DNA of 13,090 nucleotides from SCUS01 sp966211675 (lineage in GTDB: Bacteria > Myxococcota_A > Polyangia > Polyangiales > Ga0077539), in the NCBI GenBank assembly GCA_966211675.1, contig CBIHPK010000201.1, positions 1 through 13,090 on the forward strand, written 5' to 3'. Made by a program: the position numbers and the translations under genes. The notes under the pieces were generated by a model that did not search any database, was not told where the DNA came from, and saw only the letters and a program-made list of their open reading frames with translations. The first letter of the stretch is position 1. Each line of letters starts with the position of its first letter. Positions 1 through 6,768 of the stretch are shown here, one piece after another.

Positions 1-17
1 GGGACTCCCCGCCGACG

Positions 18-67
18 GCCTCGCGCTCGTACCGGGGATCGCCTTCCGACGCCTCGCGCTCGTACCG
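18..67. repeat. Direct repeat, 17 bp x2
   Basis: The 17-mer GCCTCGCGCTCGTACCG occurs exactly at 18-34 and 51-67, a period of 33 bases, and the flanking CCGACG is shared apart from one extra G. It lies just past the stop of the 88-849 gene on the minus strand. No open frame explains it, though a period of 11 codons would fit a coding repeat of a gene lying to the left of the window. No function can be assigned. Confidence 0.6.
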
Positions 68-87
68 ACGGGGCGCTCGCGGCGGCC

Positions 88-849
88 CTATGCCTTCGGC
101 GCGATCGGCGGCTCTCCGCCAGGCGTCGGCGCGCTCGCCTTCACCACCGGGGCGCCCACCCAACCGGTGATCGGCTTGAGCAGCGCCTCGGCGCGGGCCT
201 CGGAGCGGGGCGACGACTCGTCCACCGAGGACGCGACCCGCACCACGTAGCGGCGCATCGCCGTGGACAGCGCATCGAAGGCCGCGCGCACCTTCGGGGC
301 GTCGACCGGCTGCGCGACCTGCGTCACGCCCGCGGCCACGCCGTAGCGCTCGTGGACGGCGCGGAGGTGGGTGAGGAAGGGGGTTCCGCCGAGGGAGGCG
401 AGGGCGTCGGCGAGCTTGCGGTCGTCGAACTGCTGGAGCCGCGCCTCGACCTGCGCCCACTCCGCCCGCGCCTTCAGCTTCAGGAACCCGAGGCCCCCGT
501 CGCCGAAGAGCGTCGCGTGGAGGTTCGCGGCGACCCCGGCGCCCTCGACGTCCGACGGCAGCCGCGCCCACGCCGAGAGGAACTCCTCCAGCGCCCCGAC
601 GGCGTTGTCCTCCGCGCGGTCGGCGAGGTGGAGGTCGGGCCGCCCGGTGCTCACCGACGCGGGACCGAGCTCGCGGGTGAGCGCGTCGGCGGCCTCGGTG
701 ACCCTGGCGAGGGGCGTGGCGAGGGCGGCCGGGAGGGGGCCCTCGGCCGCGGCGGCGGTGCCGAGCGAGGCGGCCAGCGCCACGGCCTCGTTGGCGTCGA
801 GGCGGGGGAGCGCGACGAGATCATCGGGGGTGAACGTGCGGGTGGTCAT
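88..849 (-). CDS. Helical protein of unknown function, myxobacterial family
   Basis: This codes for 253 residues starting MTTRTFTPDDLVALPRLD. The frame stays open upstream to 1464, but that part is antisense to the neighbouring lipoprotein gene. The ATG at 849 is preferred because a promoter-like element lies directly before it (TACCGT at 857-862, 7 bases upstream, with TTGTGA at 881-886). The protein has no signal peptide, membrane segment or Cys motif and appears cytoplasmic and mainly alpha-helical. Its middle (residues ~80-180) has a pattern of a DLHLADRAEDNAVGALEEFLSAWARLP helix pair, then LKLKARAEWAQVEARL, then LGGTPFLTHLRAVHERYG. From memory this resembles a recurrent myxobacterial family of about 250 residues with no known role. 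It is divergent from the Cys-rich lipoprotein gene at 1139. The coding call is firm; the function is unknown. Confidence 0.8.
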   Translation of the reverse strand: MTTRTFTPDDLVALPRLDANEAVALAASLGTAAAAEGPLPAALATPLARVTEAADALTRELGPASVSTGRPDLHLADRAEDNAVGALEEFLSAWARLPSDVEGAGVAANLHATLFGDGGLGFLKLKARAEWAQVEARLQQFDDRKLADALASLGGTPFLTHLRAVHERYGVAAGVTQVAQPVDAPKVRAAFDALSTAMRRYVVRVASSVDESSPRSEARAEALLKPITGWVGAPVVKASAPTPGGEPPIAPKA

Positions 850-856
850 GCTCGCG

Positions 857-886
857 ACGGTATCGACGCAACGGGGAGCGTCACAA
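857..886 (-). promoter_or_regulatory. Candidate promoter of the 849(-) gene, leaderless layout
   Basis: Read on the minus strand, TTGTGA (881-886) is followed after 18 bases by TACCGT (857-862), then 7 bases, then the ATG at 849-847. The distances fit -35 and -10 boxes with transcription starting at or next to the A of the start codon. No Shine-Dalgarno sequence lies before this ATG, which agrees with a leaderless transcript. The boxes were judged by eye only. Confidence 0.4.
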
Positions 887-906
887 GAGGGTTGTGGGAA
901 GGTGAC

Positions 907-1032
907 GCGCGCAATGGCGAGCGGGCGGAGGGGTCCGGGGAGGGCAGCGCGCGCAACGAGGAGCGGGTGGAGAGGATCCCGGGAGGGCGGCGGGCGAAGC
1001 GTGGAGCGGTGGAAGGGGGTCCGGGGAGGGCT
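907..1032. repeat. Imperfect tandem repeat, 3 x 42 bp, in divergent gap
   Basis: Three adjoining purine-rich units of exactly 42 bases (907-948, 949-990, 991-1032) share the order GCGCGCAA, then GGAGCGG, then GGAGGGGTCCGGGGAGGG with substitutions. They fill most of the 289-bp gap between the divergent starts at 849 and 1139. Both candidate promoters lie outside the repeat, one on each side. The period is a multiple of three, but no credible protein with a start and context is seen on either strand. The repeat could be a spacer, a protein-binding array or drift. Confidence 0.6.
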
Positions 1033-1125
1033 CGCGACGAGACACCGTGCGGTGACATGGGTCAGCGGAAGGAGTGGACCGCAGGCGTGGCCTGTCGCGC
1101 CCTGCGCGGCTCCGAAAGTCCCTGT

Positions 1126-1138
1126 TAGAGTCGCGGCC
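1126..1138 (+). promoter_or_regulatory. TAGAGT -10-like element 7 bases before ATG
   Basis: TAGAGTCGCGG (1126-1136) immediately precedes the ATG at 1139. The 6-mer fits a TAnnnT -10 box, so transcription would begin at about the start codon. The identical 11-mer precedes the regulator gene at 11064. No good -35 match is visible 16-18 bases upstream, and no Shine-Dalgarno sequence is present. Confidence 0.4.
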
Positions 1139-3379
1139 ATGACCCTGGGGGATCTGATGGCCGTGACGCGTTTCTGGGGGATCTCTTTCGCTCTGATGCT
1201 GGCAGCCTGCTCACCGAACGGGGTGAACCTCCCGTCCAGCGACCTCGGTGCATCCGGCGATCGGCCGCTGTCCGCCGTCGATGCGGTCGTCGCGCCGGAC
1301 GGTTCCCAGATGGCCACGAGTTGCACCTCTGACCGCGAGTGCTCGGCGACGGGGCGCGTCTGTGACACCGCCACCGGGCTGTGTGTGCAGTGCAACCTTC
1401 CGGGCGACTGCGCCGCGCCGCTCGCCTGCGTGCGCCACGCGTGCGTTGCGGTGACGCGCTGCACCGGGTCGACGATGTGCCCGGGTCAAGTGTGCTCCAC
1501 GACCCTCGGCGTATGCGTGGACTGCAACATCGACCGCGAGTGCGCCTCGACGCAGAGGTGCACCGACGGCGCGTGCGTGGAGCGTCCGCCCGCGTGCACC
1601 ACCGACCGCGACTGCACGTCGCTGCGCCAAGTCTGCGACATGACCGCGGGACACTGCGTCGCGTGCAACGCCGATGGAGACTGCGCGGCGGGTCGCTACT
1701 GCAACGCGGCACATGCGTGCGTGGCGCAGTCGTGCGTTCCGGGGCAGACCACGTGCGCCGACCCGACGCACACGCAGACCTGCGACGTGCACGGGGCAGG
1801 CACTACCACGAGCGCCTGCGCGGCGGGGCAGTCGTGTCGCGCGGGGAGCTGCATGACCAACGTGTGCGCGCCGGGAGCGACGCTGTGTGACGCCACGACG
1901 CACGACCGCGCCGTCTGCAACGTCGACGGCTCGGCGACCACCCCGATGCCTTGCCCCTCGGGCCAGACGTGCAGCGGCGGGAGCTGCATGGCGTGCGTCC
2001 CGGGCAGCGCGACGTGCTCCGACGCGAACACGCGGCAGGTCTGCAATGGCGACGGGCTCGGGACGACCCCGATGGCCTGCGGGTCGATGCAGCGCTGCAA
2101 CGCCGGGGTCTGCCGGACGCTCGCATGCACGCCGGGATCATCGACATGCGTCGACGCGCGCACCGCGCGTACGTGCAGCAGCGACGGGCTGACCTCGATG
2201 ATGGCTGCGTGCTCCGGTACATCGACGTGCTCGGGCGGAACGTGCGCCGGGTGGGTCTGCACGCCGGGAGCGACGACGTGCGCGAGCGCGACCTCGCGGA
2301 ACATCTGCAACGCGGATGGTCTCGGGTTCACGGCGGCGCCGTGCCCCGCGCCGATGAACGCGAACTCGCCGTCCTGCACGGGCACGGGAGCATGCGGGTT
2401 CCTCTGCAACAGCGGGTTCGGAGACTGTGATGGGGTGGCGTCGAACGGCTGCGAGTCGACGCTCGCGACCGACCGCAGCAACTGCGGTTCATGCGGCAAT
2501 GGCTGCGCCGCTGGTTCGCCCTGTGAGAGTGGAGTGTGTGCCATCGTTGGAGAGGTCACGTACTCGACGCCGGGCAGCTACACGTGGACCGTCCCTCCGG
2601 GCGTCAGGTCCGTGAGTGTCGTCGCGGTCGGTGGTGGCGGCGGCGGTGGCGGCCTCAATGGTGGCGGCGGCGGCGGTGGCGGACTCTGCTATCTCAACGC
2701 GTTCGCTGTTACCCCGGGTTCTGGTCTCTCAATCGCAGTCGGTGGTGGCGGCAGCGGCGGCGTCAGCCCCGGTACCGGCGTCGGCACTTCCGGGGGGGCC
2801 AGCAGTTTCGGCGGCGTGTTGGTGGCGCAGGGTGGCGGCGGCGGTAGCAGCACGGCCATCGGTGGCCGCGGCGGTGGTGGCACGGGTGGGTCGTGCTTCA
2901 GTGGCGGCAACGGCTACGGGTCAAACGCCGGCGGCGGTGGTGGCGCTGGGGGTTACGCGGGTAACGGGGGCGACGGTGGTTTCGGCGTCTCCGGCGTCGG
3001 CGGCGTGGGCGCCCGCCCCGGTGCTGACGGCAGCGGTGGTGGTGGCGGCGGCGGCCAGGGTGGGGGCAACAGCGCGTGGTCTGGCGGCGGCGGTGGGGTT
3101 GGACTGTCGGGAATCGGGCCCAGTGGCAGCGGTGGTGGCAACGTCGTCGGCGGCGTCATCGTCGGTGGCTGTGTCGGTGGTGGCAGTGGCGGCAGCGGCG
3201 GCAGTGGCGGCGGCAACGGCGGCAGTGCTTGCGGAGCTCGCGACAGCAACGGCGGCAGGTACGGCGGGGGCGCGGGTGGGGGCGGCGGTGGCACGACCGT
3301 TGTCGGCTCCCTGGGCAGCGGTGGTGCCGTCCGCATCATCTGGGGCCCGGGCCGGTCGTTCCCCAACAACGCGAGGTAG
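1139..3379 (+). CDS. Cys-rich repeat lipoprotein with phage-tail-like glycine-rich domain
   Basis: The product is 746 residues when started at ATG 1139; ATG 1157 (residue 7) is an alternative giving a more compact signal peptide. The frame is open back to 371, but that part is antisense to the 88-849 gene. Residues 1-23 form a lipoprotein signal peptide ending L-A-A-C, with lipidated Cys24. Residues ~62-198 hold three Cys-rich units of the type CTSDREC...C...C. Residues ~199-420 hold five units of about 45 residues of the type C-x-PG-xxT-C...C...DG...C...C. Residues 430-456 carry DCDGVASNGCE and NCGSCGNGC, a motif common in myxobacterial surface proteins. From residue 470 comes PGSYTWTVPPGV, then a long Gly-rich region ending GAVRIIWGPGRSFPNN. 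That opening and closing pair is the pattern of glycine-rich domains in phage tail-fibre-like proteins. The protein is probably anchored at the outer membrane with disulfide-bonded modules exposed, perhaps for adhesion or binding. The function is inferred from architecture only. Confidence 0.88.
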   Translation: MTLGDLMAVTRFWGISFALMLAACSPNGVNLPSSDLGASGDRPLSAVDAVVAPDGSQMATSCTSDRECSATGRVCDTATGLCVQCNLPGDCAAPLACVRHACVAVTRCTGSTMCPGQVCSTTLGVCVDCNIDRECASTQRCTDGACVERPPACTTDRDCTSLRQVCDMTAGHCVACNADGDCAAGRYCNAAHACVAQSCVPGQTTCADPTHTQTCDVHGAGTTTSACAAGQSCRAGSCMTNVCAPGATLCDATTHDRAVCNVDGSATTPMPCPSGQTCSGGSCMACVPGSATCSDANTRQVCNGDGLGTTPMACGSMQRCNAGVCRTLACTPGSSTCVDARTARTCSSDGLTSMMAACSGTSTCSGGTCAGWVCTPGATTCASATSRNICNADGLGFTAAPCPAPMNANSPSCTGTGACGFLCNSGFGDCDGVASNGCESTLATDRSNCGSCGNGCAAGSPCESGVCAIVGEVTYSTPGSYTWTVPPGVRSVSVVAVGGGGGGGGLNGGGGGGGGLCYLNAFAVTPGSGLSIAVGGGGSGGVSPGTGVGTSGGASSFGGVLVAQGGGGGSSTAIGGRGGGGTGGSCFSGGNGYGSNAGGGGGAGGYAGNGGDGGFGVSGVGGVGARPGADGSGGGGGGGQGGGNSAWSGGGGGVGLSGIGPSGSGGGNVVGGVIVGGCVGGGSGGSGGSGGGNGGSACGARDSNGGRYGGGAGGGGGGTTVVGSLGSGGAVRIIWGPGRSFPNNAR

Positions 3380-3439
3380 CGCGGGCTCCCGCCCCTCCCC
3401 CGCTGCCGGAAAGTTGTCCCCATCGCCCCCGACCGGGCA
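3380..3439 (+). other. Short intergenic stretch with weak hairpin
   Basis: Sixty bases separate the Cys-rich lipoprotein stop from the next start. GCGGGCTCCCGC at 3381-3392 can fold into a small hairpin but has no T tract, so terminator function is doubtful. No clear promoter is seen, so co-transcription of the two genes is possible. Confidence 0.3.
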
Positions 3440-5332
3440 ATGCCCTCCGCTGTGAGCCGATCGTCCTGGTCGCTGGTGATGCCCTTCGTCTGCGCGCTCG
3501 CGGGCTGCGAGACCCAGCCCACCCACGAGGTGCTCACGCTCTCCGAGCTCACCCCTCGCCAGGTCGAGCCCGGCGATCGCCTCGTGCTGCACACCGCCGG
3601 GCTCCCGCCCCCAGCGGACATCCGCCGCGTCACCCTGCGCCTCGCCGCGCAGCTCGCGCGCCCCGGCATGGCCCGCTGCGAGTCCGCGGTCTCCGCCGTC
3701 GTCACCGATCCGCCGGAGGGGACCACGGTCACCGACCCGGTCACGGGGCAGCCGCGGGAGGCCGTCTACGGCGAGGTCGCGGCGCACACGCTGCGGCTCG
3801 AAGGCGCCTCGCGGCTGGAGTTCTCGCTCTCCGACGCCCTCGTGCGCTCGCTCACCCGCTGCGCCGGGGAGTCGGCCTCGGAGCCCGTCGCCTCGCACGC
3901 GACGCTCTCCTTCCTCGGCGACCGCGGGGGCGTGAGCGTGCAGGTCGAGACCCTCCAGGGCACGGTGCTCTCCTCCGCGCGCGCCCTCCGAGGACCGATC
4001 GTCGACCTGCACCTCACGCAGGGCCGAGGGCTCGACGTGACGCGAGCCGCCCTCTCCCGCGCCGAGCGGGCGCTCTCCGGGGTGGGCGTTCACCTCGCGC
4101 CGGTGCTGCCGCCCGAAGGGGGATTGCAGGTCGAGCGTGTCGATCCGGGCAGCGCCGCCGACGAGGCCGGAGTGGCCGACGGCGACGTGCTGGTGCGCCT
4201 CGACGGGGTGAGCCTCACCGCGGTGGACGACTTCCGCCCGTCGCCCGGACGCGATCAGGCCGTGCTCACCGTGCGCCGCGGCGACGCCGTGGAGGACCGC
4301 CCCCTGCGAGTGAGCCAGCTCGACCCCAGGGTCTCCTGGGACGTGGTGCTCGCGGCGGTGATGGTGCTGCTCGCCGGCGCGCTGCTCTGGTCGTCGGGGC
4401 AGCGCGTCCCGAGGGTGATGCGCCGCGCGGCGAGGGCCATCGGGTTGTGGCGAGAGGGCCTGCCGGAGCCCGCCGTGGCCGCGCCCTGGTCCGCCGCGCA
4501 GCACCGCCTCGGGTGGCTGGCGCTGGGCACCACGGCGCTCGCGGTCCCCTTCGGGAGCGGGATCTTCCTGGTCGACCCGGACGTGCTCGCCACCACGCTG
4601 GCCCTGGTGGTGGCGGGCGCCGCGCTCGCCACCACGAGGCACATCGGAGCGCGCGCCAAGGTGAGCGCCGCCGCGCGAGAGATGATGCGCGGGCTCCCGC
4701 TGGTGGTGGCCGCCGGGGCCGTGGTGGCCGCCGCCGGAACGCTCGGCTTCCAGGGCGTGGCCTCCTCGCAAGGGGCGCTCCCGTGGCAGTGGAACCTCTT
4801 CCGCGACCCGCTGCTCCTCGCCGTCGGCGCCTACGCGGTGGCGTGGGTGCTCGCGGGCTTCGAGACGGGTCCGCGCCCGTCGCTGCCGCTGCACCTGGCC
4901 GAGCGCCTGCTCACCTGGTCTCGCGCCGTGCTGGTGGCCCTGTTGCTCGCGGGCGCGTGGCGTCTGCCCGGCGTCGGGTCCGGCGTGCAGTCCTCCTCCG
5001 TGGGGCTGCAGATGGTCGGCGTGGGGGTGCTCCTCGCCAAGGCCTGGGCGCTGCACGCGGCGGCGCGTCGGGTGCGGCGCTGGACCCGTCGTCCTCGCGC
5101 GGAGTTTCTCACCCGCGTGGCCTGGATCGCGGCGCTCCCCGCGGCGACGCTCGCCCTCGCGGCGTACACCGCTCTGGCGCTCGCCGGGTCTCGGCTGCCG
5201 TGGGCCGCGCGCGACGCCGCCGGATCGCTCGTGGCCTGGGCGACCTTCGGGTGGTGCGCGCTCTCCGCGGCGTCGTGGGCCTTCGCCCGCTGGGGCGCCC
5301 GCCGCGCGACGCCCGATTACCACGCCGCGTAA
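3440..5332 (+). CDS. Lipoprotein-PDZ-polytopic membrane fusion, NuoH-like
   Basis: The product is 630 residues from ATG 3440; no Shine-Dalgarno sequence is evident. Residues 1-22 look like a lipoprotein signal ending A-L-A-G-C (Cys23). Residues ~30-215 are a soluble beta-rich region unknown to me. Residues ~222-292 form a PDZ domain (GLQVERVDPGSAADEAGVADGDVLVRLDG), which normally binds C-terminal peptides. Residues 300-615 contain about eight or nine membrane helices. Their order and spacing recall complex I subunit NuoH: TM1 at 301-318, a loop with LWREGLPEP, LAVPFG and DVLATTLALVV at 367-390, ALPWQWNLFRDPLLL near 446-460, then an E-rich loop before a helix. The conserved NuoH loop residues (E-R-x-x-GP, GWxSN, the acidic quinone-site loop) are largely absent, so quinone or proton chemistry is not supported. 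No other complex I genes are nearby. The PDZ and membrane assignments are good; NuoH kinship is a moderate inference. Confidence 0.85.
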   Translation: MPSAVSRSSWSLVMPFVCALAGCETQPTHEVLTLSELTPRQVEPGDRLVLHTAGLPPPADIRRVTLRLAAQLARPGMARCESAVSAVVTDPPEGTTVTDPVTGQPREAVYGEVAAHTLRLEGASRLEFSLSDALVRSLTRCAGESASEPVASHATLSFLGDRGGVSVQVETLQGTVLSSARALRGPIVDLHLTQGRGLDVTRAALSRAERALSGVGVHLAPVLPPEGGLQVERVDPGSAADEAGVADGDVLVRLDGVSLTAVDDFRPSPGRDQAVLTVRRGDAVEDRPLRVSQLDPRVSWDVVLAAVMVLLAGALLWSSGQRVPRVMRRAARAIGLWREGLPEPAVAAPWSAAQHRLGWLALGTTALAVPFGSGIFLVDPDVLATTLALVVAGAALATTRHIGARAKVSAAAREMMRGLPLVVAAGAVVAAAGTLGFQGVASSQGALPWQWNLFRDPLLLAVGAYAVAWVLAGFETGPRPSLPLHLAERLLTWSRAVLVALLLAGAWRLPGVGSGVQSSSVGLQMVGVGVLLAKAWALHAAARRVRRWTRRPRAEFLTRVAWIAALPAATLALAAYTALALAGSRLPWAARDAAGSLVAWATFGWCALSAASWAFARWGARRATPDYHAA

Positions 5333-5344
5333 GACTCACCCCGC

Positions 5345-6349
5345 TCACCCCACCACGAAGAGGAACTCCCGGTTCCGGAGGTGGCCCACGCGCCCGACCT
5401 TCTCCCCGGCGGGGTTGTAGATCCCGATCTGCGCGCCGACGTAGCGCTTGTAGTCGTGCTCGATGACCCGCACCTCGCCGCGCGTGGCGAGCATGGCCTC
5501 CATCGCCTCGCGGGTGACGTAGCCCTCGTCGCTGAAGGACACCACCAGCCAGCGAGCCCTCACCCGGGCGATCACGGCGCGCATCGCGTCGAGGAAGCGC
5601 GGCCTGGAGTTGAAGGGGCTCGAGCGCGTGAGGCAGTCGACGCGCTTGCAGGCCGTGCCGTAGACCTCGGGCTTGTCCCAGAGCACCAGCGACTCCCACA
5701 CGTGGTAGTTGCCGAGGTACTTGTGCTGGTTGTAGGGCGGGTCGAGGTAGGCCACGTCCACCTCGCGCTCCGCCGCCACCAGGGCGTCCTGCTGCAGCGC
5801 CTCACCCGGCCCGTGCTCCGCGCGAGGGACCAGGTCCGGGACTCGCAGCACGAGGTCCTGGTGCGCCCTCGGCGCCCACTCCTTCAGGTAGGCCATCTGG
5901 AGCCCGGTGGTGGAGTCCACCCGGTCGGCGGCCTCCATCAGCGAGGTGAGCAGCACGGCCTCCAGCTCCGGGTCGAGGCCTCGGCGAGCGATGGCCTCTC
6001 GGATCGCGTCCACCCGCTGCCCGTTCTTGGGCTGGAAGAAGCGGCTGCGCTCGCAGTAGGTCTCGGTGAAATACCCCGGCGAGCCGGGCAGGGCGTTGAG
6101 CTCCGCCACCAGGAGCGCGGCGTCGGAGCGCAGGCGCTCCCGGTCGGCCTGGACGTAGCAGCGGGCCAGCGTGGCGGCGTAGGCGTTGTGGTCGTTGGCC
6201 ACCACGCGGTAGCCCGCGGTCTTGAGCGCGAGGCCCACGCGGGAGGTCCCGGAGAAGAGGTCGAGCACCGAGCGCGCTTCGGGGAGCGACGCGACCGCGC
6301 CTACGATGGACGGGATCAGCCGCCGCTTCGACCCGAGGTACTTGATCAT
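5345..6349 (-). CDS. D12-class N6-adenine DNA methyltransferase, solitary
   Basis: This 334-residue protein would transfer a methyl group from AdoMet to N6 of adenine in a specific DNA sequence. It begins MIKYLGSKRRLIPSI, the N-terminal motif X of the D12 family (compare KWxGGK in Dam). VLDLFSGTSRVG at 28-39 is the AdoMet-binding motif I, ND at 52-53 fits motif II, and YLDPPYNQHKY at 201-211 contains the catalytic DPPY (motif IV). All key residues are present and the length is normal. It converges on the 3440-5332 gene with a 12-base gap. No restriction endonuclease or specificity subunit lies on either side, so it is an orphan that may act in gene regulation or protect against foreign nucleases. 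Its target sequence cannot be read from the protein. The region just before the ATG has no strong Shine-Dalgarno sequence. Confidence 0.93.
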   Translation of the reverse strand: MIKYLGSKRRLIPSIVGAVASLPEARSVLDLFSGTSRVGLALKTAGYRVVANDHNAYAATLARCYVQADRERLRSDAALLVAELNALPGSPGYFTETYCERSRFFQPKNGQRVDAIREAIARRGLDPELEAVLLTSLMEAADRVDSTTGLQMAYLKEWAPRAHQDLVLRVPDLVPRAEHGPGEALQQDALVAAEREVDVAYLDPPYNQHKYLGNYHVWESLVLWDKPEVYGTACKRVDCLTRSSPFNSRPRFLDAMRAVIARVRARWLVVSFSDEGYVTREAMEAMLATRGEVRVIEHDYKRYVGAQIGIYNPAGEKVGRVGHLRNREFLFVVG

Positions 6350-6439
6350 CGCCAGCCAATGAGGGCGCTACCGCGGATGCCACGCCCGGCGCAATGCGCC
6401 TTCGCGACGTGGCGCGGCGCACCAGTGCGCGCCCGTGTC

Positions 6440-6685
6440 TCAGGTGATGATGACCTCGCCGGGCGGCGGCGATCCCGGCGGGGGAGGGTCCTCGACGACG
6501 TCGGGGTCGGGCTCGCCCGGAGCGGGCGGCGACACCGGCGGGTCGCGCCGAGGGGCCTCGTCCGGCGACGGATCGCGCTCCGGGGCCTTCGGGGGATCGG
6601 GGTCCTGCATCGGAGGCTTCGTGGGGTCCTCCATGGGCGTTGGGGCGGGCGCGTCGGGCGACGGTGGAGGCGGGCGCGAGTTCAT
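6440..6685 (-). CDS. Small proline-rich hypothetical protein
   Basis: The frame gives 81 residues, MNSRPPPPSPDAPAPTPMED to ...GEVIIT. It is dominated by Pro, Asp, Glu and Arg with repeated DPP and RDPP units, so it should be disordered, with no signal peptide or membrane segment. Third codon positions are nearly all G or C with normal choice of Pro codons (CCG, CCC), which favours real coding on this strand over the overlapping plus-strand Gly/Ser frame. No ribosome binding site is evident. It lies 90 bases upstream of the methyltransferase on the same strand and could share its transcript. Small proline-rich proteins of this kind occur in myxobacteria; no function is known. Confidence 0.5.
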   Translation of the reverse strand: MNSRPPPPSPDAPAPTPMEDPTKPPMQDPDPPKAPERDPSPDEAPRRDPPVSPPAPGEPDPDVVEDPPPPGSPPPGEVIIT

Positions 6686-6768
6686 GGGAGGGACGCGAGC
6701 AACGGGTGTTCCGTCGTGGACGATGGGGAGGTCGGGAAGAGGGGGCGCCCCACCGACGTTGCCCCGCC

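Noticed and set aside
850..1464. N-terminal extension of the 88-849 minus-strand gene
   Set aside because: It runs antisense through the signal peptide and Cys repeats of the 1139 lipoprotein. A promoter-like element and an internal ATG at 849 give a better start.
2620..3340. GGC/GGT-rich tract as a non-coding satellite
   Set aside because: The frame stays open throughout and ends in a recognisable GAVRIIWGPGRSFP motif, so it is coding.
2921..5323. 800-residue open frame on the minus strand
   Set aside because: It is antisense to the Gly-rich and PDZ/membrane genes, its composition is Arg/Gly/His/Glu-rich, and it has no domain. It is a by-product of high GC content.
3440..5332. Part of a functional respiratory complex I locus
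   Set aside because: No other nuo-like gene is present, and the conserved quinone-site and loop residues of NuoH are missing.
3076..5466. 796-residue plus-strand frame
   Set aside because: It is a shifted frame of the 3440-5332 gene, extremely Arg-rich, with no family features.
5333..6768. Restriction-modification or defence island around the methyltransferase
   Set aside because: No nuclease, helicase, specificity subunit or toxin was found nearby; the neighbours are envelope proteins.
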